64,000 nt of DNA from Pseudomonas rhizophila (GCF_003033885.1 NZ_CP024081.1:80232-144231); one strand, 5' to 3'. Counted from the stretch's first letter, positions 10,351-20,354 are shown. Notes: a model not told the origin generated them from the sequence alone. Numbers and translations: made by a program.

Positions 10351-10363
10351 GGGTTTGACTCAC

Positions 10364-11194
10364 TCAAAGACGAACTTGTCCTTCGTATACGCGTACTGCC
10401 GGGCCGGTCATCAGCACCGGTTGGCCGGGGCCTGCCCATTCGATGGACAAGCGTCCACCGGGCAGGTCGATCAGTAAAGGCGAATCCATCCATCCCTGAC
10501 TGATCGCGGCGACTGCCGCCGCGCAGGCGCCGGTGCCGCACGCCTGGGTTTCCCCGGCACCGCGTTCCCAGACGCGCAATTGCGCACGGTGGCGGTCGAT
10601 GACCTGCAGGAAACCGACATTCACCCGCGCGGGGAAGCGCGGATGATTTTCGATCTTCGGCCCCAGCTCATGCACTGGCGCGCTGTTGATATCGCTGACT
10701 CGCAAGACGGCATGGGGGTTGCCCATGGATACTGCCGCCAGTTCCACCGTGGTGCCGTCGACCTCCAACTGATAGCTCAAGGCCTGGGCCGGCGCTTCGA
10801 ACGGAATGTCCTTCGGTGCCAGGCGCGGGGCGCCCATGTTGACGCCGATCTGGCCGTCGTTGCGCACATCCAGTTCGATGATGCCGCTTTTAGTCTCGAC
10901 GCGAATCTGCCGTTTGGCGGTCAGGCGCTTGTCCAGCACGAATCGGGCGAAGCAGCGGGCGCCGTTGCCGCACTGCTCGACTTCCGAACCATCGGCGTTG
11001 AAGATCCGGTAACGGAAGTCCACGTCCGGGTTGTTGGGCGCCTCGACGATCAGCAACTGGTCGAAACCGATACCGGTGTGCCGGTCGCCCCATTGTTTGG
11101 CATGCTTGGGCAGGATGTGCGCGTGCTGGCTGACCAGGTCGAGGACCATGAAGTCGTTGCCCAGGCCGTGCATCTTGGTAAAACGCAGCAGCAT
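10364..11194 (-). CDS. dapF: Diaminopimelate epimerase
   Basis: The protein has 276 residues. The start [19 protein letters not shown] is the family N-terminus; an upstream extension to 11227 overlaps lysA and is rejected. The two catalytic cysteines are visible in [13 protein letters not shown] and [16 protein letters not shown]. It interconverts LL- and meso-diaminopimelate, feeding lysine and peptidoglycan synthesis in the cytoplasm. The gene starts 4 bases after lysA stops. Confidence 0.97.
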   Translation of the reverse strand: MLLRFTKMHGLGNDFMVLDLVSQHAHILPKHAKQWGDRHTGIGFDQLLIVEAPNNPDVDFRYRIFNADGSEVEQCGNGARCFARFVLDKRLTAKRQIRVETKSGIIELDVRNDGQIGVNMGAPRLAPKDIPFEAPAQALSYQLEVDGTTVELAAVSMGNPHAVLRVSDINSAPVHELGPKIENHPRFPARVNVGFLQVIDRHRAQLRVWERGAGETQACGTGACAAAVAAISQGWMDSPLLIDLPGGRLSIEWAGPGQPVLMTGPAVRVYEGQVRL

Positions 11195-11198
11195 GGTT

Positions 11199-12446
11199 TT
11201 ACTCCGGCAGCAGGCTTTCGCCGGCAAACAACTCGGCTACCGTCTCGCGGCGACGCACTTCAAACGCCTGATCACCGTCCACCAGCACTTCGGCGCAGCG
11301 GCCGCGAGTGTTGTAGTTGGAACTCATGACAAACCCGTAGGCCCCGGCCGAATGCACGGCCAGCAGATCGCCTTCTTCCAGCGCCAGCTCCCGACCCTTG
11401 GCCAGGAAGTCGCCGGTTTCGCAGATAGGGCCGACAATATCGTAGCTGCGGGCGGCGGTAGCGCGAGGGCGCACCGCGGTGACGTCCATCCAGGCCTGGT
11501 ACAGCGCCGGGCGGATCAGGTCGTTCATCGCCGCATCGACGATGGCGAAATCCTTGTGCTCGGTGTGCTTGAGGTATTCGACCCGGGTCAACAGCACGCC
11601 GGCATTGGCAACGATGTAGCGGCCCGGCTCGAACATCAGGGCCAGGTCGCGACCGTCGAGGCGTTCACGCACCGCCTTGACGTAGTCGGCCACCAGTGGC
11701 GGCTCTTCGTCGCGGTAGCGCACGCCGACGCCGCCGCCCAGGTCGATGTGACGCAGGTAGATGCCGCAATCGCTGAGGCGGTCGACCAGCGCCAGCAGGC
11801 GGTCGAGGGCATCGATAAAAGGTTCGAGGGTGGTCAGTTGCGAACCGATGTGGCAATCCACGCCCAGCACTTCCAGGTTCGGCAGTTGGGCCGCGCGTAC
11901 GTACACATCCTCGGCGTCGGCAATGGCGATGCCGAACTTGTTTTCCTTGAGACCGGTGGAAATGTACGGGTGCGTGCCAGCATCAACGTCCGGGTTCACG
12001 CGCAAAGAGATCGGCGCGCGGACACCCATCTCGGCGGCGACCAGTTGCAGGCGCTCCAGCTCATCGGTCGATTCGACGTTGAAGCAGTGCACCCCCACTT
12101 CCAGTGCGCGGCGCATGTCTTCACGGGTCTTGCCTACGCCGGAAAAAACGATCTTGTCGGCGCTGCCGCCAGCGGCCAGCACGCGTTCGAGCTCACCACC
12201 GGAAACGATGTCAAAGCCGGCACCCAGGCGTGCCAGGACGTTGAGTACACCGAGGTTGGAGTTGGCCTTTACGGCGAAACATACCAGGTGCGGCATGCCG
12301 GCCAGAGCATCGGCGAAGGCCAGATACTGGGCTTCGATGTGTGCACGGGAATAAACGTAGGTTGGCGTGCCGAAACGTTCCGCGAGCGCGGACAAGGCAA
12401 CCCCTTCCGCGAACAGCTCCCCGCCACGGTAGTTAAAAGCGTCCAT
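11199..12446 (-). CDS. lysA: Diaminopimelate decarboxylase
   Basis: The protein has 415 residues. It is a PLP-dependent alanine-racemase-fold enzyme; the PLP lysine lies in [14 protein letters not shown] near residue 60, with [11 protein letters not shown] and the substrate/dimer motif [13 protein letters not shown] downstream. It decarboxylates meso-diaminopimelate to L-lysine. It follows the small lipoprotein gene lptM by 9 bases and precedes dapF, so the last two steps of lysine synthesis are co-transcribed. Confidence 0.97.
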   Translation of the reverse strand: MDAFNYRGGELFAEGVALSALAERFGTPTYVYSRAHIEAQYLAFADALAGMPHLVCFAVKANSNLGVLNVLARLGAGFDIVSGGELERVLAAGGSADKIVFSGVGKTREDMRRALEVGVHCFNVESTDELERLQLVAAEMGVRAPISLRVNPDVDAGTHPYISTGLKENKFGIAIADAEDVYVRAAQLPNLEVLGVDCHIGSQLTTLEPFIDALDRLLALVDRLSDCGIYLRHIDLGGGVGVRYRDEEPPLVADYVKAVRERLDGRDLALMFEPGRYIVANAGVLLTRVEYLKHTEHKDFAIVDAAMNDLIRPALYQAWMDVTAVRPRATAARSYDIVGPICETGDFLAKGRELALEEGDLLAVHSAGAYGFVMSSNYNTRGRCAEVLVDGDQAFEVRRRETVAELFAGESLLPE

Positions 12447-12455
12447 GGCGTTCCC

Positions 12456-12626
12456 TTAATAAGTGGTGTGGGTATCGTGCGCGTGGGACTTGGATTGCGA
12501 CGACTTGGCCTGTTCTTCAGGGGATTTGCTGTCGTCGGGCAGGTACAGCGGACCTTTTTGACCACAGGCTGTCACAAGGCAAGCAACCGCGACGAGCGCA
12601 GCAAGGGAAGAGATCAGGCGCTTCAT
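12456..12626 (-). CDS. lptM: Small lipoprotein LptM (LppL/YifL family)
   Basis: The protein has 56 residues, translated by hand from the minus strand: it begins MKRLISSLAALVAVACLVTAC. The lipobox LVTAC makes C21 the lipidated residue, followed by the family signature GQKGPLYLP and a hydrophilic His/Ser-rich tail. Family knowledge: LptM assists disulfide maturation of the LptD/E lipopolysaccharide translocon in the outer membrane. It is the first gene of the lysA-dapF operon and is divergent from cyaY. It is easily missed because of its size. Confidence 0.92.
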   Translation of the reverse strand: MKRLISSLAALVAVACLVTACGQKGPLYLPDDSKSPEEQAKSSQSKSHAHDTHTTY

Positions 12627-12828
12627 GGCGAAATCCTTGAAAATGCGTTAATTGCGCCGGAGTATACCGGCCACCCGGCAGCTTGCCTATGCAACGGGGT
12701 TCCCGTCCGGCGCCGGGAGGCTTTTCCCAAAGCCGGCTGTCGTCGGTCGGTATATCCTTTGCAATCGCCGGGAAGCGTCCGTATCTTGCGGCGCTTGAGC
12801 ATGAGCAGACATTTTCGAGGTTGCCGCA

Positions 12829-13161
12829 ATGAGTTTGACTGAAGCCCGTTTCCACGATCTGGTCGATGCGACCCAGCAAACGCTGGAGGATGTATTCGAC
12901 GAAAGCGAGCTGGACATCGACCTGGAAAGCTCCGCCGGGGTGCTGACCGTCAAGTTCGAAAATGGCAGCCAGTTGATTTTCAGCCGCCAGGAGCCGTTGC
13001 GGCAACTGTGGTTGGCGGCGGTGTCCGGCGGTTTCCACTTCGACTACGACGAGGAAAGCGAGCGCTGGATGTGCGACAAGAGCGAAGAGCAATTGGGCGA
13101 GATGCTCGAGCGCATCGTCAAGCAGCAGGCCGGGGTGGAACTGGATTTCGAAGGCCTTTGA
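12829..13161 (+). CDS. cyaY: Frataxin-like iron donor CyaY
   Basis: The protein has 110 residues. It opens MSLTEARFHDLVDATQQTLEDVFDESELDIDLE, an acidic first helix that binds iron, followed by the beta-sheet core (GVLTVKFENGSQLIFSRQEPLRQLWLA, GGFHFDYDEE). Frataxins bind Fe2+ and modulate IscS/IscU during iron-sulfur cluster assembly. It is divergent from lptM with about 200 bases of shared control region and is followed 4 bases later by a DUF1289 gene. Confidence 0.95.
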   Translation: MSLTEARFHDLVDATQQTLEDVFDESELDIDLESSAGVLTVKFENGSQLIFSRQEPLRQLWLAAVSGGFHFDYDEESERWMCDKSEEQLGEMLERIVKQQAGVELDFEGL

Positions 13162-13165
13162 CAGC

Positions 13166-13384
13166 GTGAGCCAGAACACTCCGGCGCGGCCGCCCAAACC
13201 GCTCTACAGCAACGTCAGCCCCGCAGTGCCCTCTCCGTGCACCAGCGTGTGCAAGTTGGATGAGCAGAAGGTCTGCCTCGGTTGTTTCCGTCATGTGGAG
13301 GATATCCGCGAATGGCGCTCGGCCGATGATGAGCGCCGGCGGGTGATCTGTGCCGAGGCGGCTAAACGCAAATCTCTGGTGTAA
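13166..13384 (+). CDS. DUF1289 domain protein
   Basis: The protein has 72 residues and starts with GTG, 4 bases after the cyaY stop. The DUF1289 core has four cysteines, PSPCTSVCKLDEQKVCLGCFRHVEDIREW, a compact metal-binding pattern. The function of the family is unknown. Co-transcription with cyaY fits an iron or iron-sulfur connection, which is inference only. Confidence 0.88.
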   Translation: MSQNTPARPPKPLYSNVSPAVPSPCTSVCKLDEQKVCLGCFRHVEDIREWRSADDERRRVICAEAAKRKSLV

Positions 13385-13393
13385 TCGCCCACT

Positions 13394-13482
13394 GTGTGGG
13401 AGCAAGGCTTGCCCGCGATGAAGACGACGCGTTCTTCCAGAAATCGAGGCGCCTGTTTCGCGAGCAAGCTTTGCTCCCACAA
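13394..13482. repeat. REPIN (two REPs in inverted orientation)
   Basis: GTGGGAGCAAGGCTTGCCCG near 13396 faces GCGAGCAAGCTTTGCTCCCAC ending near 13481, with an unrelated ~38-base centre. This is a GTGGGAGC-class Pseudomonas REP pair between the DUF1289 gene and the rnk leader. Confidence 0.85.
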
Positions 13483-13594
13483 TCCCCGCGCCACAGTAAT
13501 TCTGCTCCCCATGACAATGGGTAGATTTGGCCCGGGTTGTTTATTTATTGAGCTGTGATAGTGTCCAGCTACGCCTCAACTCATCGAGGCCCGT

Positions 13595-13631
13595 GAAAAC
13601 CCCGTCTTTTTGTGGCGGGGTTTTGCTTTTT
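13595..13631 (+). terminator. Intrinsic-terminator-like hairpin in the rnk 5' region
   Basis: AAAACCCCG pairs with CGGGGTTTT around GTCTTTTTGTGG, followed by GCTTTTTTCG. It lies about 30 bases before the rnk start, so it may end a short upstream RNA or attenuate rnk. Confidence 0.7.
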
Positions 13632-13661
13632 TCGTGCAGAACAAAGGAGTCTGCCTGAATC

Positions 13662-14072
13662 ATGACCGTACCTTCCATCACCCTTACACGTCTGGACGTA
13701 CAGCGTCTGGAGCGCCTGATCGATAGCCTTGATGAAACGCTGCCGGGCGTGATTGCGTTGCAAACCGAACTGGATCGTGCCGACACCGTGGTAGGCCACG
13801 ATGAAGTGCCCGCCGATGTCGTGACCATGAATTCGCGTGTGCACTGCCGCGAAGAAAGCAGCGGCAAGGACTATCACCTGACCCTGGTTTATCCACAGGA
13901 CGCCAATGCCGACGAAGGCAAGATATCAATCCTTGCCCCGGTAGGCAGCGCACTGTTGGGCCTGAAGGTTGGCCAGCACATCGACTGGCCGGCGCCGGGC
14001 GGCAAGACGCTGAAACTGACATTGCTTGCCGTGGAATACCAGCCGGAAGCGGGCGGCGATTTCCACCTCTAG
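13662..14072 (+). CDS. rnk: Regulator of nucleoside diphosphate kinase (Rnk, GreA/B-like)
   Basis: The protein has 136 residues. The N-terminus is a short helical arm (ITLTRLDVQRLERLIDSL) and the C-terminal half is the FKBP-like GreA/GreB domain (DVVTMNSRVHCREESSGKDYHLTLVYPQDANADEGKISILAPVGSALLGLKVGQ). Rnk binds RNA polymerase near the secondary channel but lacks the long coiled-coil finger needed for transcript cleavage. In P. aeruginosa and E. coli it affects Ndk levels and alginate. It is preceded by a terminator-like hairpin and is convergent with cyaA. Confidence 0.95.
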   Translation: MTVPSITLTRLDVQRLERLIDSLDETLPGVIALQTELDRADTVVGHDEVPADVVTMNSRVHCREESSGKDYHLTLVYPQDANADEGKISILAPVGSALLGLKVGQHIDWPAPGGKTLKLTLLAVEYQPEAGGDFHL

Positions 14073-14077
14073 GCGCT

Positions 14078-16921
14078 TCAGACCAAGGCCAGCGCCTCGT
14101 TCAGGGCGCGTTCCAGGTCAGCCTTGTAGCGCAGGTACAAATTACTTGAGCAGGCCCCATCACCCACAAGACCCGAGAGGTCCAGGTCGGTGATGTAGCA
14201 GCGATAGCGTTCGGCCTCACGGCGCTGTTCGACGATCTCCCTGGCGACCACGCGGAACAACTGGTCGCCATGTTCCAGCTCCGAAAACTCCCGCTGATCG
14301 CAATACAGGGTGACGTGCACCTGCCCATGAGTGGCTTTGCCGATGATTGCCTGCACGTCATAGAACGGCTTGTTCACTGGCGTTTGCGGCGCCTGCCGCG
14401 CCTCGATCCGCCGTGCCCGCCCGCTGCCCGAGGGCAGGAGCTGGTAGTACAGGGTTTCCAGGGGCAATGGCTGGGTGGCATCCATCGGCAGTAACGCGTC
14501 GCGGCGGTACAGCACCGATTGCAGGAAGCGCTGCAGCGGCAGCAGCAGGCTGTGGTCGTCGTGATAAGGCAAGCGCTGTTGCCACAGGGCATTGAGCTCA
14601 TCGAGCACGTACAGCTCAGCGTCGTCCTCGTTGACCCGGTAGAACACCTGAATGCACTCGGGCTGCCCCATGGGCAGGATCAGCGCCAGGTCATGGTCCT
14701 CCAGAGCCATCGGATCCAGATGCAGAGGGCTGTAGGCCGTCAGCTCCTCGCCCAGGTAATCCATCAGCGCCGACAGGCTGCCCAGGGCCACGTGATTGAC
14801 CTGGCCCGGCACCAGCTCCAATACGTGGTAGTGCTGCTGGACCTGGAGCAGATAGCGGTGGTTGAGCCTACTCAGCAGCAGGGTCTGCGCCGTTTCGATG
14901 ACTTCCTCGACCCGGCGGGCAATGAACTGCGCGCGGTTGTGGCAGAAACAGCGTACCTGCAAACGCGGCTGGCGCTGAGTGACGGGCAGGTCATTGAGGT
15001 AATCGCGCAGGCAGTCGAGCAGGGCGTGCTCGCCGTCGAAGCGGTTGACCAGCACCTCGTTCCAACTGTTGAGCGTGACCTGATCCAGGGTCAGCACCAG
15101 GTTCTCCCGAACCCCGGCGTAGCTCAGGGAGTCCGTGCGCTCGGTGGTCATCAGGATATTGAGGTCGCGATGATGCTTGAGCGGATCGACGCCGACGTTA
15201 ACCAGTATCAGCACTTCGCTGGGCACGCTGGCGCGCAACAGCTGTTCTTCATCTACCGTGCTCAGCGGCAGGGCGATGGACTGTTGCAGGCTGCCCAGCA
15301 GGTTGAACAGCTCAAACTCACTCAGGTCGCTGCTACCTGGGTGCAGCGCAAGGCGCGTACTGCTGTCGATCACACCGTTGCGATGGCACCAGGTCAACAA
15401 CTCCAGCAACTCGCGGCAGCGTTTGATCGGTGCGAAGTTTTCCCACTCCAGGGCATTGAGGCTGCCGTTGTACAGGCCCCACTGGTTCTGCCCGGGTTCT
15501 TTCTTGTTCGGTGACTGCACCAGCGTCAGGGTGTCTTCGGCCAGGTCCGGGGCGATGCCGGGGTTGATGAACTCGACTTTGTCGGCCTTGCGTTCGAATG
15601 CGGCATACAACCGCCGGCCCAGGACGTTGAGGTCGCGCTTGTTGATCAGGCTGACGGTTTTTTCGGTGCGGGCGAACTGGGTCAGGAAGCGGTAGCTGTA
15701 GGTCAGTTCGTTGACCAGCGCCCGCCGTTCGTTGCTGACCTGACGCACTTTCCACTGGCTGCGGCTGTCCAGCAGCGCCAGTTGCCGTGGGTCCCAGCCC
15801 CATTCCCGGGCCAGACGCTCAAGCAGAACCCGTTGCCAGCCCGTGCTGCGCCCCTGGCCGGTCAGCTTGCGATTGACCTTCAGGTAAAGCGCCCTGCGCA
15901 CCAGCTCCAGGCGTTCGGATTCACCTCGGGCGTTGAGGTACTCCTCGATACGACGGTAAACCACCATGTAGGGATCCAGCTCTTCCAGGTCCAGGCGGTT
16001 GGCGAACACCGCCTGTTTGAAGCGCAGGCTCAGGCAGCGAACGTCCGGGTGTTCGCTGGCGTAGACTTCGATCAGCAGCAGCTTGAGCACTGATTTGTAG
16101 GGCGACTCGATGCCCTTGAACAATTGCCAGAGGCCGGCGCCGATGAATTCTCCCGGCGGGATATAGGCCAGGTGCCCCAGGTTGAGCGTTTCATCGGCGC
16201 GGATGAAGCGTTTGGAAATCAGCGTGTGGGTGTACTGCTCATAGTTTTCTTCTTCATACACCGGCACCAGCCACCAGATCGGCGTGCGTCCGGCCAGCCA
16301 GATCGCCGTGCGGTAGAACTCGTCCAGCAGCAGGTAATGCTGGGTTGTACCGCAATCGTCGGAACTGAGCTGAGTGTCCCGGTCGCCGCGGACAAAGCGC
16401 GCCGGGTCGATCAGGAAAAAATGCGCTTCAGCGCCCTGGGTCGCCGCCCAGGTTTCCAGCAGTAGACATTTTTTGCGCAGTTCGGCCAGTTCGTCCTCGC
16501 TCAGGTCCGGACCATGGCAGACCCACACATCCATGTCGCTTTGATCCGCTTGGGCGAGGGTGCCGAGGCTGCCCATCAGAAACAGACCCAGAATCGGTCG
16601 CGGCGGATTGCTGCCGTGGCGCGGCTTGTAGGAGAACGAGCGGGTCAGCCGCTGGGCTTCGGCGAGGACGCTGGCGTCGGGCTCATAGTTGGACAGCCCG
16701 GCAGGTGTGCTGCCTGAGACATAGCCGGGCAGGAGCGGGTGATTGACGTGGAAAAACAACGGCAACAGCGTCAGCACGCTTTGCTGGCGGGTCGACAGAC
16801 CTTCCAGGGCGCGATCCATCCGTACGCTGTTGAGCTTGAGAAAACGTGCGCGCAACTGGCTCAGGACCTTGCGGTCGATTCCCTCGTCCAGATCGGGGCG
16901 TATTTCGTGATTGCGGGTCAT
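14078..16921 (-). CDS. cyaA: Class I adenylate cyclase
   Basis: The protein has 947 residues. The N-terminal catalytic domain (about 1-450) carries the nucleotidyltransferase motif LGLFLMGSLGTLAQADQSDMDVWVC near residue 110 with the metal-binding aspartates; the C-terminal half is the regulatory region of enterobacterial-type CyaA. It converts ATP to cAMP in the cytoplasm for Vfr/Crp-type control. It is a single gene, convergent with rnk (5 bases between stops). Confidence 0.96.
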   Translation of the reverse strand: MTRNHEIRPDLDEGIDRKVLSQLRARFLKLNSVRMDRALEGLSTRQQSVLTLLPLFFHVNHPLLPGYVSGSTPAGLSNYEPDASVLAEAQRLTRSFSYKPRHGSNPPRPILGLFLMGSLGTLAQADQSDMDVWVCHGPDLSEDELAELRKKCLLLETWAATQGAEAHFFLIDPARFVRGDRDTQLSSDDCGTTQHYLLLDEFYRTAIWLAGRTPIWWLVPVYEEENYEQYTHTLISKRFIRADETLNLGHLAYIPPGEFIGAGLWQLFKGIESPYKSVLKLLLIEVYASEHPDVRCLSLRFKQAVFANRLDLEELDPYMVVYRRIEEYLNARGESERLELVRRALYLKVNRKLTGQGRSTGWQRVLLERLAREWGWDPRQLALLDSRSQWKVRQVSNERRALVNELTYSYRFLTQFARTEKTVSLINKRDLNVLGRRLYAAFERKADKVEFINPGIAPDLAEDTLTLVQSPNKKEPGQNQWGLYNGSLNALEWENFAPIKRCRELLELLTWCHRNGVIDSSTRLALHPGSSDLSEFELFNLLGSLQQSIALPLSTVDEEQLLRASVPSEVLILVNVGVDPLKHHRDLNILMTTERTDSLSYAGVRENLVLTLDQVTLNSWNEVLVNRFDGEHALLDCLRDYLNDLPVTQRQPRLQVRCFCHNRAQFIARRVEEVIETAQTLLLSRLNHRYLLQVQQHYHVLELVPGQVNHVALGSLSALMDYLGEELTAYSPLHLDPMALEDHDLALILPMGQPECIQVFYRVNEDDAELYVLDELNALWQQRLPYHDDHSLLLPLQRFLQSVLYRRDALLPMDATQPLPLETLYYQLLPSGSGRARRIEARQAPQTPVNKPFYDVQAIIGKATHGQVHVTLYCDQREFSELEHGDQLFRVVAREIVEQRREAERYRCYITDLDLSGLVGDGACSSNLYLRYKADLERALNEALALV

Positions 16922-17100
16922 GTCAGCTCAAACCGGCTCGCGGCGTCGAACGTGGGAGATCACAGGTGGTGGCAGTTTAGCGCCCGAACCCGGGATTTCT
17001 TAAGCTGAATGTATGTTTTTGACGTCAGAATTTTTACACAGTGCGCCAGGGCGCCTGCGGAAACCTCGATGAAGGAGATTTCCGTGGGCGACAGGAGGAA

Positions 17101-17349
17101 TCAGGCGGCTTCTTTTACGACGTTGAGAATGGTCAGCAGGCTTTGCACATGCTCGGCGGCATCCCGGCCCAGGCTGGTCAGGTAACCACCGTCGGACTGG
17201 GTTATCAGGTCTTTTTCGAACAGGCGTTTAGCGGCAGCGATGGCAGAGGGGGCAGCGGTCTGATGGATTTTCAGGCCTTCCTGGGAACTGTCCAGGTTGA
17301 AGAGTGCAAGGATTTCCAGTTCGGCAACCAGCTCAGGGGTAAGCGACAT
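17101..17349 (-). CDS. TIGR02647 family small protein
   Basis: The protein has 82 residues. The start MSLTPELVAELEILALFNLDSSQEGLKIH is preferred; the frame opens further upstream but without a typical N-terminus. The body (AAPSAIAAAKRLFEKDLITQSDGGYLTSLGRDAAEHVQSLLTIL) looks like a small winged-helix-like fold. It matches what I recall as TIGR02647, a Pseudomonas/Vibrio family of unknown function. No operon partner is evident. Confidence 0.78.
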   Translation of the reverse strand: MSLTPELVAELEILALFNLDSSQEGLKIHQTAAPSAIAAAKRLFEKDLITQSDGGYLTSLGRDAAEHVQSLLTILNVVKEAA

Positions 17350-17470
17350 AAGGACTCCAGACTTTCTAGGAATTTGGTCGACAGCGTCACTAAAGTGAGC
17401 GCACTCGGCCAAGCTGTCCAGTGTCAGCGTCATGCTTTTTTTGTTTTGGGTGACCGCAGGCGTAATTCGT

Positions 17471-17566
17471 TGTGGCGAGGGAGCTTGCTCCCGCTGGAGC
17501 GCGAAGCGGTCCCAATAGCTTGATGGCTGCTGCGCAGCCGAGCGGGAGCAAGCTCCCTCGCCACAG
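17471..17566. repeat. REPIN, GTGGCGAGGGAGC class
   Basis: TGTGGCGAGGGAGCTTGCTC faces GAGCAAGCTCCCTCGCCACA at the two ends of a 96-base element. It lies between two small minus-strand genes. Confidence 0.88.
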
Positions 17567-17577
17567 TCGGTGAGACC

Positions 17578-17862
17578 TTATTTCTTTTCTGGCGGTAACT
17601 CGGGAAGAGCGCGCAACGCCGTTTCGTACCACTGGGTATCGAACGCACGGTCCTCTTCCAGGATCGCGTCAATTTCCACTGCCAGCACATGGGCCATCAG
17701 GTTGAGAATTTCTTCGCGCTCGTAACCCACCAGGGTCAATTTATTGAAAACGGCCTTGGCCGCTGGCGGGTTGTCATTTTCGATCTGGTTTTCGATGGCC
17801 TGGATCAGCGTGTTCTCGACGAACTCTTCTTCGTCGTTGTCGATGTCGGTTGGCTCGCTCAT
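17578..17862 (-). CDS. Conserved hypothetical acidic protein
   Basis: The protein has 94 residues, starting MSEPTDIDNDEEEFVENTLIQAIENQIENDNPPAAK. The start was chosen after a GGAGCC ribosome-binding site; 13 upstream codons are rejected. It has a very acidic N-terminus and a helical middle (AVFNKLTLVGYEREEILNLMAHVLAVEIDAILEEDRAFD). I do not recognise a characterised family. Codon use and conserved-looking helices suggest it is real. It is divergent from the glutathione transferase gene. Confidence 0.8.
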   Translation of the reverse strand: MSEPTDIDNDEEEFVENTLIQAIENQIENDNPPAAKAVFNKLTLVGYEREEILNLMAHVLAVEIDAILEEDRAFDTQWYETALRALPELPPEKK

Positions 17863-17986
17863 GGCAGGCTCCTTGGAGAAAGGTCGCCAGTTTACCTGCA
17901 TTCAGCGCAGTGATGCGCCTGGCAAGAAACGGCTCGGCGGTCTATAACGCAAGGCTGCCAACCCCGCACGGCCTGGAGGCTTTGTC

Positions 17987-18646
17987 ATGCTCAAGCTTTA
18001 TGGTTTTTCCGTCAGCAATTATTACAACATGGTTAAGCTGGCGTTGCTGGAAAAGGGCCTGCCCTTCGAAGAGGTGCCGTTCTACGGCGCTCAGACCCCC
18101 GATGTGCTGGCCATCAGTCCGCGGGGCAAGGTGCCGGTGCTCAAGACCGAGCAAGGGTTTATCAACGAAACCAGTGTGATCCTCGAATACATCGAGCAAA
18201 CCCAGTCGGGTAAAGCCCTGCTGCCCAGTGATCCGTTCGAACGTGCCCAGGTACTGGCTTTGTGTCGGGAAATCGAGTTGTACATCGAGCTGCCGGGACG
18301 GGCTTGCTACACCGAGGCGTTTTTCGGCATATCGGTACCCGAAGCCATCAAGGAAAAGACCAAGGCCGAATTGCTGCTGGGGTTCGCCTCGCTCGGCCGT
18401 CACGGCAAATTCTCGCCCTACGTGGCGGGTGACAGTCTGAGCCTGGCCGATCTGTATTTCCTCTACAGCGTATCGCTGGCGTGCCAGGTGGGCCGGAAAG
18501 TGTTCGATATCGACTTGCTGGCGGATATGCCGGCGGCCAAGGGGCTGATGGAGCGGCTGGAGCAGAACCCGAATGTGCAGCGGATTGCGGCCGACAGGGA
18601 GGCAGAGATGCCAGCGTTTTTGGCGATGATTGCTGCCAAGAAGTGA
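17987..18646 (+). CDS. Glutathione S-transferase family protein
   Basis: The protein has 219 residues. The N-terminal thioredoxin-like domain begins MLKLYGFSVSNYYNMVKLALLEKGLPFEEVPF, with the glutathione-binding motif RGKVPVLKTEQGFINETSVILEYIEQ; an all-helical C-terminal domain follows (SLADLYFLYSVSLACQVG). The usual catalytic Ser/Tyr region reads FSVSNYYN. Substrate unknown; a detoxification role in the cytoplasm is likely. It is flanked by REPINs. Confidence 0.9.
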   Translation: MLKLYGFSVSNYYNMVKLALLEKGLPFEEVPFYGAQTPDVLAISPRGKVPVLKTEQGFINETSVILEYIEQTQSGKALLPSDPFERAQVLALCREIELYIELPGRACYTEAFFGISVPEAIKEKTKAELLLGFASLGRHGKFSPYVAGDSLSLADLYFLYSVSLACQVGRKVFDIDLLADMPAAKGLMERLEQNPNVQRIAADREAEMPAFLAMIAAKK

Positions 18647-18670
18647 GTTTTGTGGTGTTTTGAAGTGAGT

Positions 18671-18765
18671 CATCGCGAGCAGGCTCGCTCCCACATTTGA
18701 TCTCCATGTGTTCACACATGTGCGTTCACTGAAGATCCACTGTGGGAGCGAGCCTGCTCGCGATG
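18671..18765. repeat. REPIN, GTGGGAGCGAGCCTGCTCG class
   Basis: CATCGCGAGCAGGCTCGCTC at the left end is the reverse complement of GAGCGAGCCTGCTCGCGATG at the right end. It separates the convergent GST and argH genes. Confidence 0.9.
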
Positions 18766-18775
18766 CTTTCGGCTT

Positions 18776-20170
18776 TTAACGGCTGGCGAGCATCGCCTGG
18801 CCGCGCACCACGGCAGCCTTCACCTGGGCAGGCGCTGTGCCGCCGATGTGGTCGCGGGCATTGACCGAACCTTCCAGAGTCAGCACGGCAAACACGTCCT
18901 GCTCGATCTGGTCACTGAACTTGCGCAACTCGTCCAGGCTCATCTCCGCCAGGTCCTTGCCGTTGTCCACGCCGTACTTCACGGCATGGCCGACGATTTC
19001 GTGGCAATCACGAAACGGCAGGCCACGGCGTACGAGGTAATCAGCGAGGTCGGTGGCGGTGGAGAAGCCGCGCAAGGCCGCTTCGCGCATCACTGCATGC
19101 TTGGGCTTGATCGCCGGGATCATGTCGGCAAAGGCCCGCAGCGAATCACGCAGCGTATCGGCGGCATCGAACAGCGGTTCCTTGTCTTCCTGGTTGTCCT
19201 TGTTGTAGGCCAGCGGCTGGCCCTTCATCAGGGTCAGCAGGCCCATCAGCGCACCGAACACCCGACCACTCTTGCCGCGTACCAGCTCCGGCACGTCGGG
19301 GTTTTTCTTTTGCGGCATGATCGAGCTGCCGGTGCAGAAGCGATCCGGCAGGTCAATGAACTGGAATTGCGCGCTGGTCCACAGCACCAGTTCTTCGGAG
19401 AAGCGCGACAGATGCATCATCGCAATGCTCGCGGCGGCGCAGAATTCGATGGCGAAATCGCGGTCCGAAACGTTATCCAGCGAGTTGCCGCCCACGGCGT
19501 CGAAACCCAGCAACTGTGCGGTGTATTCACGATCGATCGGGTACGTGGTGCCGGCCAGCGCGGCGCTGCCCAGGGGCATGCGGTTGGTGCGCTTGCGGCA
19601 GTCCACCAGGCGCTCGTAGTCGCGGCTGAGCATTTCGAACCAGGCCAGCATGTGATGCCCAAACGTTACAGGTTGAGCGGTTTGCAGGTGCGTGAAGCCC
19701 GGCATGATGCTCTCGGCCTCGCGCTCGGCCTGCTCCAGCAAGCCTTTTTGCAGACGGGTGATCTCGCCCAGGATCAGGTCAATCTCATCGCGCAGCCACA
19801 GGCGAATGTCGGTGGCCACCTGGTCGTTTCGGCTGCGGCCGGTGTGCAGCTTCTTGCCGGTCACGCCGATGCGATCGGTCAGGCGCGCTTCGATGTTCAT
19901 GTGCACGTCTTCGAGATCGACGCGCCAGTCGAACTGGCCGGCCTCGATTTCAGCCTGGATGGTTTTCAGGCCATCGATGATGCTGTCGCGCTCGGCATCG
20001 GTCAGTACGCCGACCTTGGCCAGCATGGTGGCGTGGGCGATCGAGCCCATGATGTCGTGGCGATACAGGCGCTGGTCGAAGTTGACGGAGGCGGTGAAGC
20101 GGGCGACGAAGGCGTCGACGGGTTCACTGAAGCGGCCGCCCCAGGACTGATTGGTCTTGTCAGTGCTCAT
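18776..20170 (-). CDS. argH: Argininosuccinate lyase
   Basis: The protein has 464 residues. It begins [25 protein letters not shown] and carries the fumarase/aspartase-superfamily signature [15 protein letters not shown] near residue 280, with catalytic TGRSRNDQ and [13 protein letters not shown] motifs. It cleaves argininosuccinate into arginine and fumarate, the last step of arginine synthesis. In P. aeruginosa argH is divergent from algZ-algR; here it is divergent from an algZ remnant and algR. Confidence 0.97.
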   Translation of the reverse strand: MSTDKTNQSWGGRFSEPVDAFVARFTASVNFDQRLYRHDIMGSIAHATMLAKVGVLTDAERDSIIDGLKTIQAEIEAGQFDWRVDLEDVHMNIEARLTDRIGVTGKKLHTGRSRNDQVATDIRLWLRDEIDLILGEITRLQKGLLEQAEREAESIMPGFTHLQTAQPVTFGHHMLAWFEMLSRDYERLVDCRKRTNRMPLGSAALAGTTYPIDREYTAQLLGFDAVGGNSLDNVSDRDFAIEFCAAASIAMMHLSRFSEELVLWTSAQFQFIDLPDRFCTGSSIMPQKKNPDVPELVRGKSGRVFGALMGLLTLMKGQPLAYNKDNQEDKEPLFDAADTLRDSLRAFADMIPAIKPKHAVMREAALRGFSTATDLADYLVRRGLPFRDCHEIVGHAVKYGVDNGKDLAEMSLDELRKFSDQIEQDVFAVLTLEGSVNARDHIGGTAPAQVKAAVVRGQAMLASR

Positions 20171-20354
20171 GAATTCGCTCGTGATCGGCTGTGGAAAAAG
20201 TAGCGGTTAAAGGCTGCGGCGGATGATAGCAGGGTTGCCGGGACTGGCGCTGGCACTGGTCGGCAGGTTTTTTGCGCACAACCCGAGCATTTAATGGGTT
20301 TTTTGCACAACGATATTTTTCGATTGAGCAATATCGGCGCGGCAACCGTCTACA

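Noticed and set aside
11031-12842. 603-codon frame opposite lysA-dapF
   Set aside because: It spans two well-supported genes and lptM on the other strand; composition is that of a shadow frame.
20240-20300. Second sigma-54 promoter near TGGCACTGGTCGGCAG before algR
   Set aside because: The GG and GC elements are one base too close, so spacing is wrong for RpoN.
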